From contig JAMPIT010000543.1 of NCBI GenBank assembly GCA_026261815.1, forward strand, positions 1-64,000: a stretch of DNA of 64,000 nt. The letters are read 5' to 3'. Origin of the DNA: Monarcha castaneiventris obscurior (Eukaryota > Chordata > Aves > Passeriformes > Monarchidae). Positions 1-10,180 of this stretch are shown here, one piece after another. Positions within the stretch are counted from its first letter, which is position 1; every line of letters begins with the position of its first letter. The notes beneath the pieces were generated by a model, which was given only the letters and a program-made list of their open reading frames with translations, was not told where the DNA came from and did no database searches. Made by a program: the position numbers and the translations under genes.

Positions 1-596
1 ACTGTAATTTATTAAAACGCAAAACTGAAAAAATTTCAAAAGCTTAAGCTCAGCAATGCATCCAGTCATTACTACAAAAGATTGGCTGCAGTGATTAACA
101 AAGATCCATCCCCAGTTCCCCTCAGACTTCACCATCACCCAGACCCACACATCAGCTGGGGAAAGCTGTCCCAGCCAAGGCCTGCAGAGCCACTCCCGGA
201 CACTGGCACTTCCTGCAGCTGCCTCCACCTTTGCAGGCAACGAGGCTCCAACCTCACTGTGAGAGGGCCCAGCTTTCACACTGTTAAACAAACAAGCTGA
301 CAGCACTTGTAGTGTGGGAACATCTGGCTTCATTCTCCTCTTTGGCTTCTCCCAAAGCCTGGCCAGGGCCCAAGGAGGAACCAAGGGAGTTGACTTTGAT
401 CCTTCACCCCCAAACAAGGCCAGATGGGGCCTTGTCTGCTTTTCAAATACAGAAAGGTAAATCCACGTCTCACCAATTAACACATACAGAGATCACATTG
501 CTAATAATGCTACATTAATGAGCAGATACAAATATAACATTTGGTTGGAAGGTTCATCTAGAGGTCAGCTTTGGCTCAGGGCCTGTTGTTCAGGCC
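1..596 (-). repeat. 3' LTR of the ERV-L-like provirus
   Basis: From about position 48 this region aligns with 3868-4435 with substitutions and small indels, for example the shared blocks around 88-190 and 545-590. Read on the minus strand it is the downstream LTR of the provirus. A minus-strand AATAAA lies at the extreme left edge (near 8-14). The window starts inside or just outside this LTR, so its outer end is uncertain. Confidence 0.55.
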
Positions 597-1084
597 TTGG
601 TACTTCAATCAGTGCTTTGACCTACAGATAAACTACAACCTGCATAACAATTATTTCAATAGTGAAACCTTATATTTAGGTATTAGGCATAAAGGCATCG
701 CATCTTGTTCTTCAATTAAGTGCTCTTCCAGTTCATTACTCAGAGCTATAATTCCCATTCCTTTTAAAACATGCCCAGTTAGTTGCTAGTCTCTGTTACT
801 TATCAAATGCTACTTTTTTCTTGAAACTGTGTCTCTTTTTAGACAAGTCTCAGTGCTCCATTTTCCAGCACCAAGTGTCACAACAACTCTAACATGGAAT
901 CATAACACACCAAGTGCTCACACTGCAATGGTTACAGTGACTGCCACAAATGCATTTCGCAGCAGCCTCCAATTTGTTAGCCATAAAGGAAGCCAATCCC
1001 ACCAAGAAGAATGTTCTACTTTCTGCTGCTCTTCTACTGCTCTGCCCAAGTGATTCCTGGTTGTTGGACTTCAAACCCATCGCT

Positions 1085-1250
1085 GATATCAGTGCAACAT
1101 TCCTGTCCTAGAATGGCACAGGTTCCTCCTTGGCCAGCGAGCAGATAATCCAAGGCCATGCGGTTCTGTAGAGCCCCCATTGGTGTTTGTTGGAGCTCAT
1201 AGGATGTGCTACTCGATATTTTAACAGTATCATTTGCCCTCTAATAATCA
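1085..1250 (-). pseudogene. ERV env transmembrane-subunit remnant
   Basis: The minus strand translates to the conserved core of a retroviral transmembrane envelope subunit. A heptad-like stretch leads into an LQNR motif, followed by the CX6CC cysteine cluster, which is intact here. This motif is typical of gamma-, alpha- and delta-type Env proteins. Upstream on the minus strand (about 1250-1720) open fragments could be decayed surface-subunit sequence, but nothing specific is recognisable and the reading is broken by stops. The piece lies between dUTPase and the 3' LTR, the expected place for env. Confidence 0.6.
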
Positions 1251-2399
1251 ATTTAGCTCATTAATGTAAACTCCACAGGACGAGGCAGCGCACATGGGGC
1301 ACAGGGTGAACCAGAATCTTTGGCTTTCTGAAATCCAAGGCACTCTTTGGCTGGAAAATGTTCTCTTAGCCCCAAACTCTTCCTCGTGGTTGTTGCTGAA
1401 GGACCCTAAACGGCGGCCCTGCAGCTGGGAGTGGTGTAACACTGACACTGACCAGCTCCAGCACCCCGAGTTCTACTGACATTGTGAGTGATGGTAAAGC
1501 ACAGAAATCCTTTCCCATTGTGGCCTCCAACTATTACAGGGTTCGTTTTCTCCTGAAGGGAACTCTTGGTGAATCCTGTAAAACTGATAATTGCATTCCT
1601 TTGTTCACAGCAGTTTTCTTTAACTGTCCCTGCACTGACTCCGTTACGAGTCAGAGCCCATTGACAGAGTTCTGGCCACCCCGTAGGGTGGGCCCTCCAA
1701 GGGAATCCCATTCCTCCCAACTTTAGCTGAGAACATACCCAGCAATTACTACACTGAGTATTTGGGCTACTTTGATCTTTACATTTTCCTAAGAATTTTC
1801 ATGACTAATCCTTGGTGAAACTCTAGAGCTGTTTCTGGAAAACAAAGGTTCTGGTTGACTCTCAAGATACAACTTACAGACATCAGTAGTACTAGTGACA
1901 CAGTTACTCATTCTTTTTCCTCAATCCCATTCAGGTTAGGAACAGTAATTCCATTGTCCATGGAGCTGGCACCTTTTTAATTGCAGAATAATGCCCCCAG
2001 GGTCCTTTGCTGTTCAGCTTCACTGCGGTGTCTGGGGGCAACAAGGCTTGGTGGGGTCCTTTCCCCTTCGGCTGGAGAGGTGCCGGGTCCCAGTCCCTGA
2101 GGGGCACCCAGGTTCCTGCTTGGAATTCGTGTGGAAGTCACTCAGTGTCACATCAGCCTTCACACGGAGCCCCGTGGATCAGAGCATTTTCCAAAGGGGC
2201 TGTTGGGGCAAACAGGGAGATTTGGTCTGGCAGGATCTGTAGAACAATATCCTAGAACATCTCCTTGTTCTCACACAGAACACTTGGCTGCAGGGACACA
2301 TTCCCATCGTTCCTGCCCAGGTTCCAGGATTCAAACAGTGTTGTCTTTGCCCGGAGCTGTTCCTTCAGATGCCTCAGGAGGGCCATTTGGCCTCTGGAC
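1251..2399. other. Unassigned interior of the ERV-L-like provirus
   Basis: This stretch lies between the dUTPase and env remnants. It has several short open frames on both strands, including one of 104 codons on the minus strand at 1406-1720. None carries a motif I recognise. It is probably decayed env surface-subunit or intergenic proviral sequence. Confidence 0.3.
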
Positions 2400-2970
2400 C
2401 CACACTCTGGCTCCATTATTAGGACTGCTGGATCTAAACCCTTTATCTCCACCAACAGAGGTGATTTGAGGTGGATCTCCTTTTTTCACAATTGTTTTTA
2501 AAACTGCAATATCAATAATTGTGATGTCCTGTCATGGGTTGAATCAGCAAATCTTCTTCATTATTGTTTAACAGAATTACTCCAATTTCTCCTTGATAAT
2601 CTGCATCAATTCCTCCTCCCATGACATGAACACTTTGCAGGGCCACGCTCCAGTGAGCAGTTATCAAACCAAAGTGTCCTGGAGGAATCTGAATTCCTGT
2701 TTCGGTGTTGATAACTCTCATTTGCTTCTGCTTTATCCTAATTAATTCTAATGCATGAAGGCCCAGCCCTGCAGCCTCTGGGGTGGCCCTGTCAGGGGCC
2801 AGCACACCCAGAACAATTTCCCAGGCAGCCCAAGTCTCCCTGTCCATGGGTGTATTTGCAAACTGGGTGCAGCCCTGCACATCCAGGGGGTTTCCATTTC
2901 CCCAGCGGCCCATTGTTAAGGGTATGGAGCACATCTGGGAGATGGGTTCTCCATCGGGACAGGTTCCCAT
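2400..2970 (-). pseudogene. ERV dUTPase domain (3' end of pol)
   Basis: A 152-codon minus-strand frame (2970-2512) contains the trimeric dUTPase fold signature. The substrate-binding motif III reads [19 protein letters not shown], and a motif IV-like stretch follows. After a stop, the same reading continues at about 2470-2430 with a glycine-rich motif V-like TSVGGDKGF. dUTPase hydrolyses dUTP to dUMP and pyrophosphate; in retroviruses it limits uracil in viral DNA. It lies immediately downstream of the integrase end, as in ERV-L. The internal stop and lost start make it a pseudogene. A host dUTPase retrocopy is less likely given the flanking integrase and LTRs. Confidence 0.65.
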
Positions 2971-2975
2971 CTCCT

Positions 2976-3060
2976 CATTTTTTCAGCTGCTCTTTGAACA
3001 ACCCCTTCATCCGTTCAACCAATCCTGCAGCTTGGGGATAGTCTGGGATATGAAAAACCC
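2976..3060 (-). pseudogene. ERV integrase remnant
   Basis: The minus strand reads HIPDYPQAAGLVERMKGL and then a short basic tail before a stop. This matches the end of the retroviral integrase catalytic core, where the glutamate of the DDE triad sits (the E in VERM). Upstream sequence (to about 3250) may be older core, but frames are broken and the two catalytic aspartates are not identifiable. It supports a pol origin for the dUTPase next to it. Confidence 0.55.
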
Positions 3061-3867
3061 AGCAGTCTTATTCACTGTATTTTGCACAGTAACAGACAAA
3101 GCATTCACATCATAGTATCAGCAAATCCTATAAAAATCACCAACTTCATCCCTTCCTCCTGTATTCATTACCATCAATCTCATAAAGTTCACCAGTGACG
3201 TTTGTGTCCTGGCCAATGCTTTTCTGTAGGGTATTTAGTGTCACATCCCTGAGTAGTCACAGCACACAAATTAGTATTGTCAGGACTAGTTCACATTATT
3301 ATTTATTTTTTATCATATATGTAAGTATGAATAGTATTTTATTCTATTTTATATATACATCTATACATATAAATTATGATATTTCTATGATTTCACTTGC
3401 ACAAAAAAACCTGAGCTCAAGATTAAAACCTTCTTCTGTCACTCCATGTGGGAGCATTCCAAAAAACAATTGTTCCTTCTGTTGGTGCTGTTTCCAATAT
3501 GCTGTTAACAAAATTCATCCTCGTCTTCCCAAATCCACAAGTTCTCTTCCTTTTTCAAAATGCAATTTTTTGATGCATTTTAATACATCCAGTGTTTCAG
3601 CTGCTTTTAACCGACTGCCCCACTGCTCACATGGTGATCCCACCTCAGCCCACTCCAGAGCCAGCGAACTCCAGGGAAGCTCTTCCCATGCGGGAATTTT
3701 GGACTGGACTGATTCCTTACATTTACATTTGAAAAGTGACATTTTGGTGTGATCCGGCCAGACTAGGCCAATTTTGTTTCACCAGTGGGCAGGGCCAGCA
3801 CCAAAGACAGACACCAACTGAAGGAATCCATGTAATTTAGTGCAGTTCAAAGCAGCAAAGAATCACA

Positions 3868-4435
3868 GAAGGAGAAGCTCAGCAATGCCCCCAGTCATCA
3901 CTGCCAAAGATTGGCTGCAGTGATTAACAAAGATCCATCCCAGTTACCCTCAGACTTCACCATCACCCAGACCCACACATCAGCTGGGGGAAGCTGTCCC
4001 AGCCAAGGCCTGGAGCCACTCCCGGACACTGGGAATTCCTGCAGCAGCCTCCACCCACAGCTGAGGCTCCAACCCCGCTGGGAGAGGGCCCAGCTTTGAC
4101 AGTGCTGAATAAACAAACTGACAGCACTTCTAGTGCGGGAACATCTGGTTTCATCCTCCTCTTGGGTTCCTCCTAAGCCTGGCCAGGGCCCAAGGAGGAC
4201 CAAGGGAGTTGACTTTGACCATACAGCCCCAAACAAGGCCCGATGTCAGATTTCATGGCCTTGTCCAGATTCTAAACACAGAAAGGTCAATACATGTTTC
4301 ACTAATGAGTGGATACATCTATCACAGTGCTAATGACCATGCACATTTCAGTAATGAGTGGATACCAAGAACCTTTGGTTGGAAGGTTCATCGAGAGGTC
4401 ACCTTTGGCTCAGGGCCTGCTCCCAGGCTGCTGTG
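3868..4435 (-). repeat. 5' LTR of the ERV-L-like provirus
   Basis: This is the partner of the LTR at 1-596, sharing the block beginning GGCTGCAGTGATTAAC (3911 here, 85 there) and the block around 4378-4425. Visible divergence, including several indels, indicates an old insertion. The high-coordinate end is the outer edge of the provirus. Confidence 0.55.
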
Positions 4436-5450
4436 ACACCGCTGCAAACGGGAGGGAACAGTGGCAGGGGCTGTGCTGAAAGTCAGCTCCATTTGCTGCT
4501 GCTGCTGCTGCTGCTGCTGTGGGGGTCATTTGTCCAGCCCTGTGCCAGAGTCAGGGATCAGATGCAGGCCCTGCTGCTGCTCCCTCGGGATCAGCCACAA
4601 TTTGGGTGTTGCTGTCAGTGCCAGCAGCAGCGGGCGCTGAAGCAGCGGCTGCTGACAGTGCCCCAAGCCCCGGGGCCCGAGGGGTGCCTGGGCTGCGGGG
4701 CTGGCAGGGAGCTGCCCCTTGTTCTCCCTGTGCCTCACGCAGAGCTGGGCCCCTCACAAGTGGGGCAGCACAGCAAACAGGGAGCCTGCGAGTCTCTTCC
4801 AGCCGTGTCTGCTCAGAGTTCTGACCTTGGAGCTTCAGGGGGACAAAGGCAGCTGCTTCTGGTCCCTCTGCGTGTCCCCGTGTTCAGCAGTGCTGCTCCA
4901 TCAGTCTGTGCACAGCAACGGGGAAAAGCCTCAGCCCTGCAGGGTCAGGAGCTGCTGGGCTCTGCCTGAGCAGCTCAGCCAGTGGGAAGGGTGCTGCTCC
5001 ACACGGGAACCAGGAGCAAAGGACATTCCTTTCTTAGGACGTGTTTTCTATTTAAAGAAAAGAAAAGGAAAAAGAAAAGGAAAAACCATGAAAAAATGCG
5101 AAAGACAGAAACCAAGTGTGTAGTGAAAAACAGTGCCTAACTTTGGATAAAGAGGTGACTGATCTTTCTAAAATGAGCACTAAGTTATTACTTTGTAAAT
5201 GTGCTGATGGCATGGATCCATCTTACTGACCTCAACTGCCTTTTTAAAAAGACTTCGGGGTTTCCAACATTGTTATTTTAAATTGTGCTTGAAGCAATAG
5301 GAAATTACTTTGTGCCCTGACAGCTCCGAGCAGGACTGGGAATCCAAACTCTGTCACACCCCAGCTCATGGAGAAGATGCCCTTCCTTCCCACCCTGTGA
5401 ATGAGCTGCACATTCCCTTGGAAATTGTCAGGGGTTTCTTAAAGACATAA
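4436..5450. other. Non-coding stretch with CTG microsatellite
   Basis: A pure CTG run of about nine units lies at 4493-4519. Long open frames here (up to 203 codons on the plus strand at 4358-4969) follow from the high GC and the trinucleotide repeat and have no recognisable domain. A purine-rich patch lies near 5055-5100. I see no gene. Confidence 0.4.
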
Positions 5451-6235
5451 AGTCCCACTTACGGCTTTTTGCTCTGGTTTGGCAGTGGAGAAGGGCAATT
5501 CTTCATCCATCAGCTCCAGCCTGCACTGCCTCAGGAACACGGCCCACTCGCCAGGTTTTCCCAATGGTGGCACTTCTAGAGGAGGAAGAAAGTGCAATTG
5601 CATAATTCCAGCCCAAAAGGAAGGAAGAGTGGGACAGACAAAACATCCTGTGGCAATCCAGGTGTTCCACTGGGACTGTGGAGAGTTTGGGTTCTTGCCA
5701 GTGGGATGTGTGTCCCTGACTGCAATCTCTTGGCCTGCACCACAGTCTCACTCACCTGCACGAGTAGAAAGCTCCGTCGCTGTGCTCGGAACCAGCTCGT
5801 GTCAGACTGTCAGAGCCATGTGAGGGGAGAGCGGGCCCAGCCGTGCCCGGGGCTGAGCCCCAGCAGAGCCCTGGCAGAGCCCAGAGCAGCCTCAGCATCT
5901 GCAGAGCCCGGCTGCAAGGAGAGAAAGCAGAAACCGCCCGGCAGCTGAAGCCTCCTGTCCCCTTGTCCCAGCCGCCCGCAGTGCCCAGGCCATGCTGGCC
6001 GTGCTCAGAGCTGGGCCCAAAGCTGCCCTTTGGGAGCAGAGCAGGAGGGCAGGACATGTGCCCAGCCTGCAGCCAGCCATGGCACAGCCACCTCCTCAGC
6101 AGCTGCCCAGAGCCCAAAAGCAGCTTGGCAGCCGACTGAAGAATTCGCTGCAGCTGCCCCAGCAAAGGGGGGACCTTTGGTGCCCGGCCAGGCTGTGCCA
6201 TGCCCAGATCCTGGAGCATCCCCCTGGCTGTGGAC
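5451..6235. other. Unassigned flank of the PIM pseudogene
   Basis: GC-rich sequence with open frames on both strands. A minus-strand frame around 5470-5660 stays open, but I cannot assign it. Some stretches (for example 5985-6130) resemble intron sequence of the neighbouring PIM-like gene near 6885-7000. This suggests the region is a decayed tandem copy of that gene's intron. Confidence 0.35.
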
Positions 6236-6440
6236 TCACCTGCACATTGGGCATGGAGTGTGTCTTTGAAGAAGGTGCCAGGATCAAAGTCCATCATCTT
6301 CAGCTGCTGCTGGCCAGGCTGAGGAAGAGATTATCATCCTTGAGGTCGTCCTTGGTGTCTCCAGCAGCAGCCCCACCTGGTACAGCTTCTCCAGGGGCTC
6401 CTTCTCCTTCCCTGGGGGCCAGACCAGGCTGTCAGGGTTC
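6236..6440 (-). pseudogene. PIM-like kinase pseudogene fragment
   Basis: The minus strand carries the start of the PIM kinase domain (KEKEPLEKLYQVGLLLE, about 6420-6370). It is fused directly to sequence matching the catalytic-loop-to-DFG region (KDDNLFL, then MMDFDPGTFFKDT, about 6340-6245). The glycine loop, VAIK lysine and most of the N-lobe are missing, the frame breaks between the two parts, and DFG has become DFD. The fragment ends at the same exon boundary (CAG followed by GTGAG) as exon 3 of the intact gene. It is a partial, internally deleted tandem copy and cannot make an active kinase. Confidence 0.7.
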
Positions 6441-6698
6441 TGCCCAGGGCCCCAGCTGTCAGTGAACCAGGACAAGCAAAACCAGGCAGCATGGTGGCCA
6501 CCAGTGCTTGCAAGACCAGCTCAGCTCCAGCTCAGCTGCAGCACAAGAGCCACTTGTTCCCTTCTGATGATCCCTGCTCAGTGCTACAGGCAGGACAAAA
6601 AAGTCTGGTTTCCTTTGCCACTGATTGCCAAGAGACGTGTGGAGCTGTTACCTGCCAGGCCCCTGGATCAAACGGTGTCTGTGGGTGTCTGCCATCCT

Positions 6699-9600
6699 CT
6701 AGGGCAGATGAACACCCTGCAGCCAAGGGTCATAGAATAGATCTTCCAATGACGGCCTGTCCAAGGAGTGCATGGATAAACACCACCTGATAAGATCTTT
6801 GCACTCTGGGAGAGAAACCAGAAACCACCAGTCAGTTGCAGAAGGATCCTGTCCGCTTTGCCCCCCTTCCCGTGCCCTGGCTCTGCTGGATGTGCTCAGA
6901 GCTGTGCCTAAACTTCCCAGTCAATGCCCTGCTTTGGAGAAGAGCAGGAGGGCAGGACATGTGCCACCTCCTCAGCAGCTGCCAGAGCAGGATGCTCCTG
7001 AGCCTGCTGCTATCTCCCAACACTGGGATTCCCCCCGTGCTGCAGAGATGAGGATCCACCTGGAGAGAGCCGTTGTGGGAACAAGAGCTGGCCCCAGATG
7101 ATGTCCCGGCCCTTCTTGAAAGGGTGCTTCCCACAGACCATCTGGTACAGCAGGATACCCAGGGACCAGATCGTTGCTGCCTCGCCGTGGTAGCATTTGA
7201 GGTGGCTCCATTCTGGTGGGCTGTAGGACAGGGTTCCTCTGGAACACAGACCGAGTTCATCAGGGGATGCTGCTGCTCCCAGAGCCTCGCCCCAGCATCC
7301 CTGGGCACGCAGGGGCTGCACCAGTGGCACACGGGGTGACCCGCTGCCTCCTCGCCAGCACCTGGCTCTTGGGTACAAAACTGGGGCTGGAAAAGAAGCC
7401 ACTGGTGCAGGAAGAGGGCAGTGGAAGTGATTTATTAAAATATGGATATAGATCTAATATTGATACCCAACTGGAATGGACAAAGACTCTCTAACTCGTT
7501 TGGGTTAGAAAGGGTATGTTTATTCCAGTGTCAGGAAGCTGTGAGGATCACTCCAAAAGCACAGCTCCGACATTACAAAGCAATCTAAAGTCTATTTATC
7601 TACAAAAGTTCTAAACATTCAAAAGACAAATACATATTTATAACATAGACACCTCCCATTCCCCACTTTGTATGGAAATTAGCTAAAAAGTCATTAAGCA
7701 TGCATAGTTGGTCCTATGAAATGGGCCGGTGGTCTCATAATTATGGGAGGGGTCCCTCATTGGATGAAGTAACTCTTCTTCCTTGCTATGACCTTTTTAC
7801 CTTCTTAGTTTTTAACTGAGGCCTTGGAGAACTCCCAGTTCCTTTCCCTAAACAGGTTTTGAATGGGATCATCAATAACTGCCTGGCCCTTCCTTTGCAG
7901 ATTCTTGTTACAGCCCAGCTGAACAACATCAGATAACCAATAATCAGTTCCCAGACCCGAGGAGTTTATTCTGGCTTCAGTTTCTTTGTTTAATCATCAA
8001 TTTCTCTGTTTAAATTCTGCTGTGTTGGCTTCCTAAACCTATTATAACGAATCTAGATTTTTCACTAAAATCTTAATGTTTAAATGTTTAAGAAAAATGC
8101 AATTTAAATGCTTAAGAGAAACTTAGTTTAAATGTTTCAAAGAGTCTCAATGTCTCAGAAGCCCTGGGAAGGCCCAACCATGACATGCAAATAAAAAACC
8201 CACTCAGTGCTGGGGAAAAACCACTCTCCTCCCTGCCTGCATTGCCCCAAAAATCATTAATAAGCCAAGGCAAACAAGGGCAGCGGAGCAGTCCAAGCCC
8301 TTCCCCACCTGCACACCAAACCGGCCCGTGCCCGGGGTCTGACCCCCCTCTCTGCTACCCCCATGGGGGTTTTTGTCGGACTGGCTGCCCCAGCCCCAGC
8401 CCCAGCCCAGGGCAGAGTGGGTGGGGAAGGCTGTTAGCAGGGCTGGGAGCTGGTCCCCCTCTAAGCCCCACCCAAAAGCAACTTGGCTGGAGAAGCAATC
8501 CCGTAAGCCGCAGCAAAGGGGGGAATCCCTGGTGCCACAGCCAGGCTGGGCCATGAGATGCCCAGGAGCAGCCCCTGGCTCGGCTCACCTGCAAATTGGG
8601 TGTAGACTGTGTCCTGGAGGAAGGCGCCACAGCCGAAGTCAATCAGTTTGAGCTGTCCGGTGGCCAGGTCGATGAGGATGTTGCCAGGTTTGATGTCCCG
8701 GTGCAGGACCCCGCAGCTGGTGCAGCGCCGCACGGCCTCCAGCACCTGGCGGAACATCCCCCGCGCCTCCTCCTCGGGCAGCAACCCCCGAGCCACGATG
8801 AAATCAAAGAGGTCCTGACACTGCTTCGGACGCTCCAGCACCAACAAGAAGCCCTTGGGGAGCTCAGCCCACTCCAGGAGCTGGATGACACCACGGAACC
8901 CAGTGGACACCTTGGCCAGCAGCACGATCTCCAGGGGCGCTCGGGCGCCGTCGGGCTGCGGGAGGAGCGCGGTGCCGTCAGTGGGGCTGAGGCCGTGCCG
9001 GGCCTCTGGGAGCCCTCACCCAGCCCGGGAAGCTCCGCATCTCCCCTCACCCCTCGCCCGCTCTCCCTGCGGGGCTCCCGGCTGCTCCCGCCCCGCCGCG
9101 CCCCGGCTCCTCGCCGCCCGGCACGGCCCGGCTCTGCCGCTGGCCCCGCTCACTCACCAGCTCGCCCCAGTGCCGGACGCGCTCCCGCGGCACGCATTTG
9201 ATGGCCACCTGCGAGCAAGGGGCAGCAGCGGGCTGAGCTCCACCTCCTCCTCCTCCCCCTCCGCCTCCTCCTCCTCCTCCTCCTCCTCCTCCTCCTCCGC
9301 CGCCGGCCCCGCCACTCACCGGGGCTCCGTCCGCGAGCCGCGTCGCCGCGAAGACACTGCCGAAGCCGCCGCTGCCCAGCAGCGAACCCAGCCGGTACCG
9401 CTCCTGCAGGGCCTCCTGCGCCTTCCCTGCGGGCGACACGCGGCCGTCAGCGCTCGGTCCGGGGCCAGACACGGCCCCCGAGCGCCCCCCGAGCGCCCCG
9501 GGCCGGGCATCCCCATCCCAACGGGACCCCGGCGGCTCGGGGCCGGCGGCCGCGCTCAAGAGCGGCGGAGCTCGGGCCGGGGAAGCCGCAGCGGAGGCGG

Positions 9601-9880
9601 CGGGAGCGGCCGCGCCCCATGTGTCCTCCGCGGGCCCTGGGAGGCGCCGGGGCCGGGGCCGGGGCCGGGACTGAACCCCGCATCGCGGCCAGGGCCGGCG
9701 CCAGGCTCGGCACAGGCGGAGCCAAAGGGTGGCGATGCCGCCCCAGCCCCAGGCACTGATGCCCGCCCAGCAGCGCCACAGCCAGGACGGCGAGAGCCGG
9801 GCGGAGGCGAGACCGCGGCGGGACGCCCGGGGCCGGGGAGGGGGTGGCCCCGCCCGGGGCCGGGGGCGGGCCTGGGGCAT
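6699..9880 (-). CDS. PIM-like serine/threonine kinase, multi-exon
   Basis: Five minus-strand exons join in phase: 9426-9320 (107 bp), 9208-9158 (51 bp), 8955-8589 (367 bp), 7236-7060 (177 bp) and 6805-6699 with a TAG stop. Every junction has AG and GT ends. In order they encode the glycine loop GSGGFGSV, the VAIK lysine, the catalytic [11 protein letters not shown] within LIDFGCG, the PIM-type SPPEW segment with SLGILLY, and a C-terminal DRPS helix. PIM kinases phosphorylate basic-site substrates and promote survival and proliferation. The first exon is uncertain: a frame is open from an ATG at 9880 through 9427, Arg/Pro-rich, with no clear donor. HRDIKDEN is usual, so PG is a change at the catalytic loop. 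The protein ends soon after the DPWLQ segment, a short tail for the family. Songbirds are known to carry expanded PIM-like families. Confidence 0.8.
7428..8185 (-). repeat. Probable solo LTR in kinase intron 3
   Basis: An AT-rich block within the GC-rich kinase intron runs from TGATTTATTAAAA to CCATGACA. Read on the minus strand it starts TGTCATGGTTGGG and contains AATAAA near its end, as an LTR would. No internal retroviral sequence and no clear target-site duplication are visible. Confidence 0.4.
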
Positions 9881-10180
9881 GGCCCGGCCCGGCAGGGGGA
9901 GAGACCGGGAGAGGAGGGGGAGACCGGGAAAGGGAGACGGGGAGAGGCTGCGGGACCCTGAGAGAGGGTGAGGGACAGCGGGAGAGTGAGAGGAGGAAAG
10001 AGACGCAGTGTCGTAGACGCTGCTGCCGCCGCTGCCGCTGCAACTGAAGCGCCGGGGCCGTTTGTCCGCGTGTCCGAGTGTCCGCGTGTCCGAGTGTCCA
10101 CGTGTCCGAGTGTCCGCGTGTCCGTTCCCCGCTCGCCCCACGCGCCTCACGGCCGAGCCCCGCGCGCCCCGGGGGCAGCC
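8900..10180. promoter_or_regulatory. CpG island over the PIM-like gene 5' end
   Basis: CG dinucleotides are dense across exons 1-2 and upstream. A (CCT)n run lies at about 9238-9298 inside the intron between the glycine-loop and VAIK exons. A degenerate (GTGTCCGAGTGTCCGC)n array lies at about 10065-10130, upstream of the gene. This is the likely promoter region of the minus-strand kinase. No TATA box is evident. Confidence 0.55.

Larger units (their letters stand above)
1..4435 (-). mobile_element. Degraded ERV-L-like provirus (minus orientation)
   Basis: Two related direct repeats (about 48-596 and 3868-4435) flank internal sequence that reads as retroviral pol and env on the minus strand, so the 5' LTR is the high-coordinate one. 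The internal order is integrase C-terminal end, dUTPase, then an env transmembrane remnant. A dUTPase downstream of integrase is the arrangement known for ERV-L (class III) elements; betaretroviruses place it before protease. The internal part is only about 3.3 kb, so gag, protease and most of reverse transcriptase are deleted or unrecognisable. Stops and frameshifts are frequent. I did not find a convincing primer-binding site. Confidence 0.6.

Noticed and set aside
3195..3752. 185-codon plus-strand frame inside the ERV-L-like element
   Set aside because: Opposite strand to all recognisable retroviral parts, Ser/Phe/Ile-rich, no motif; probably chance.
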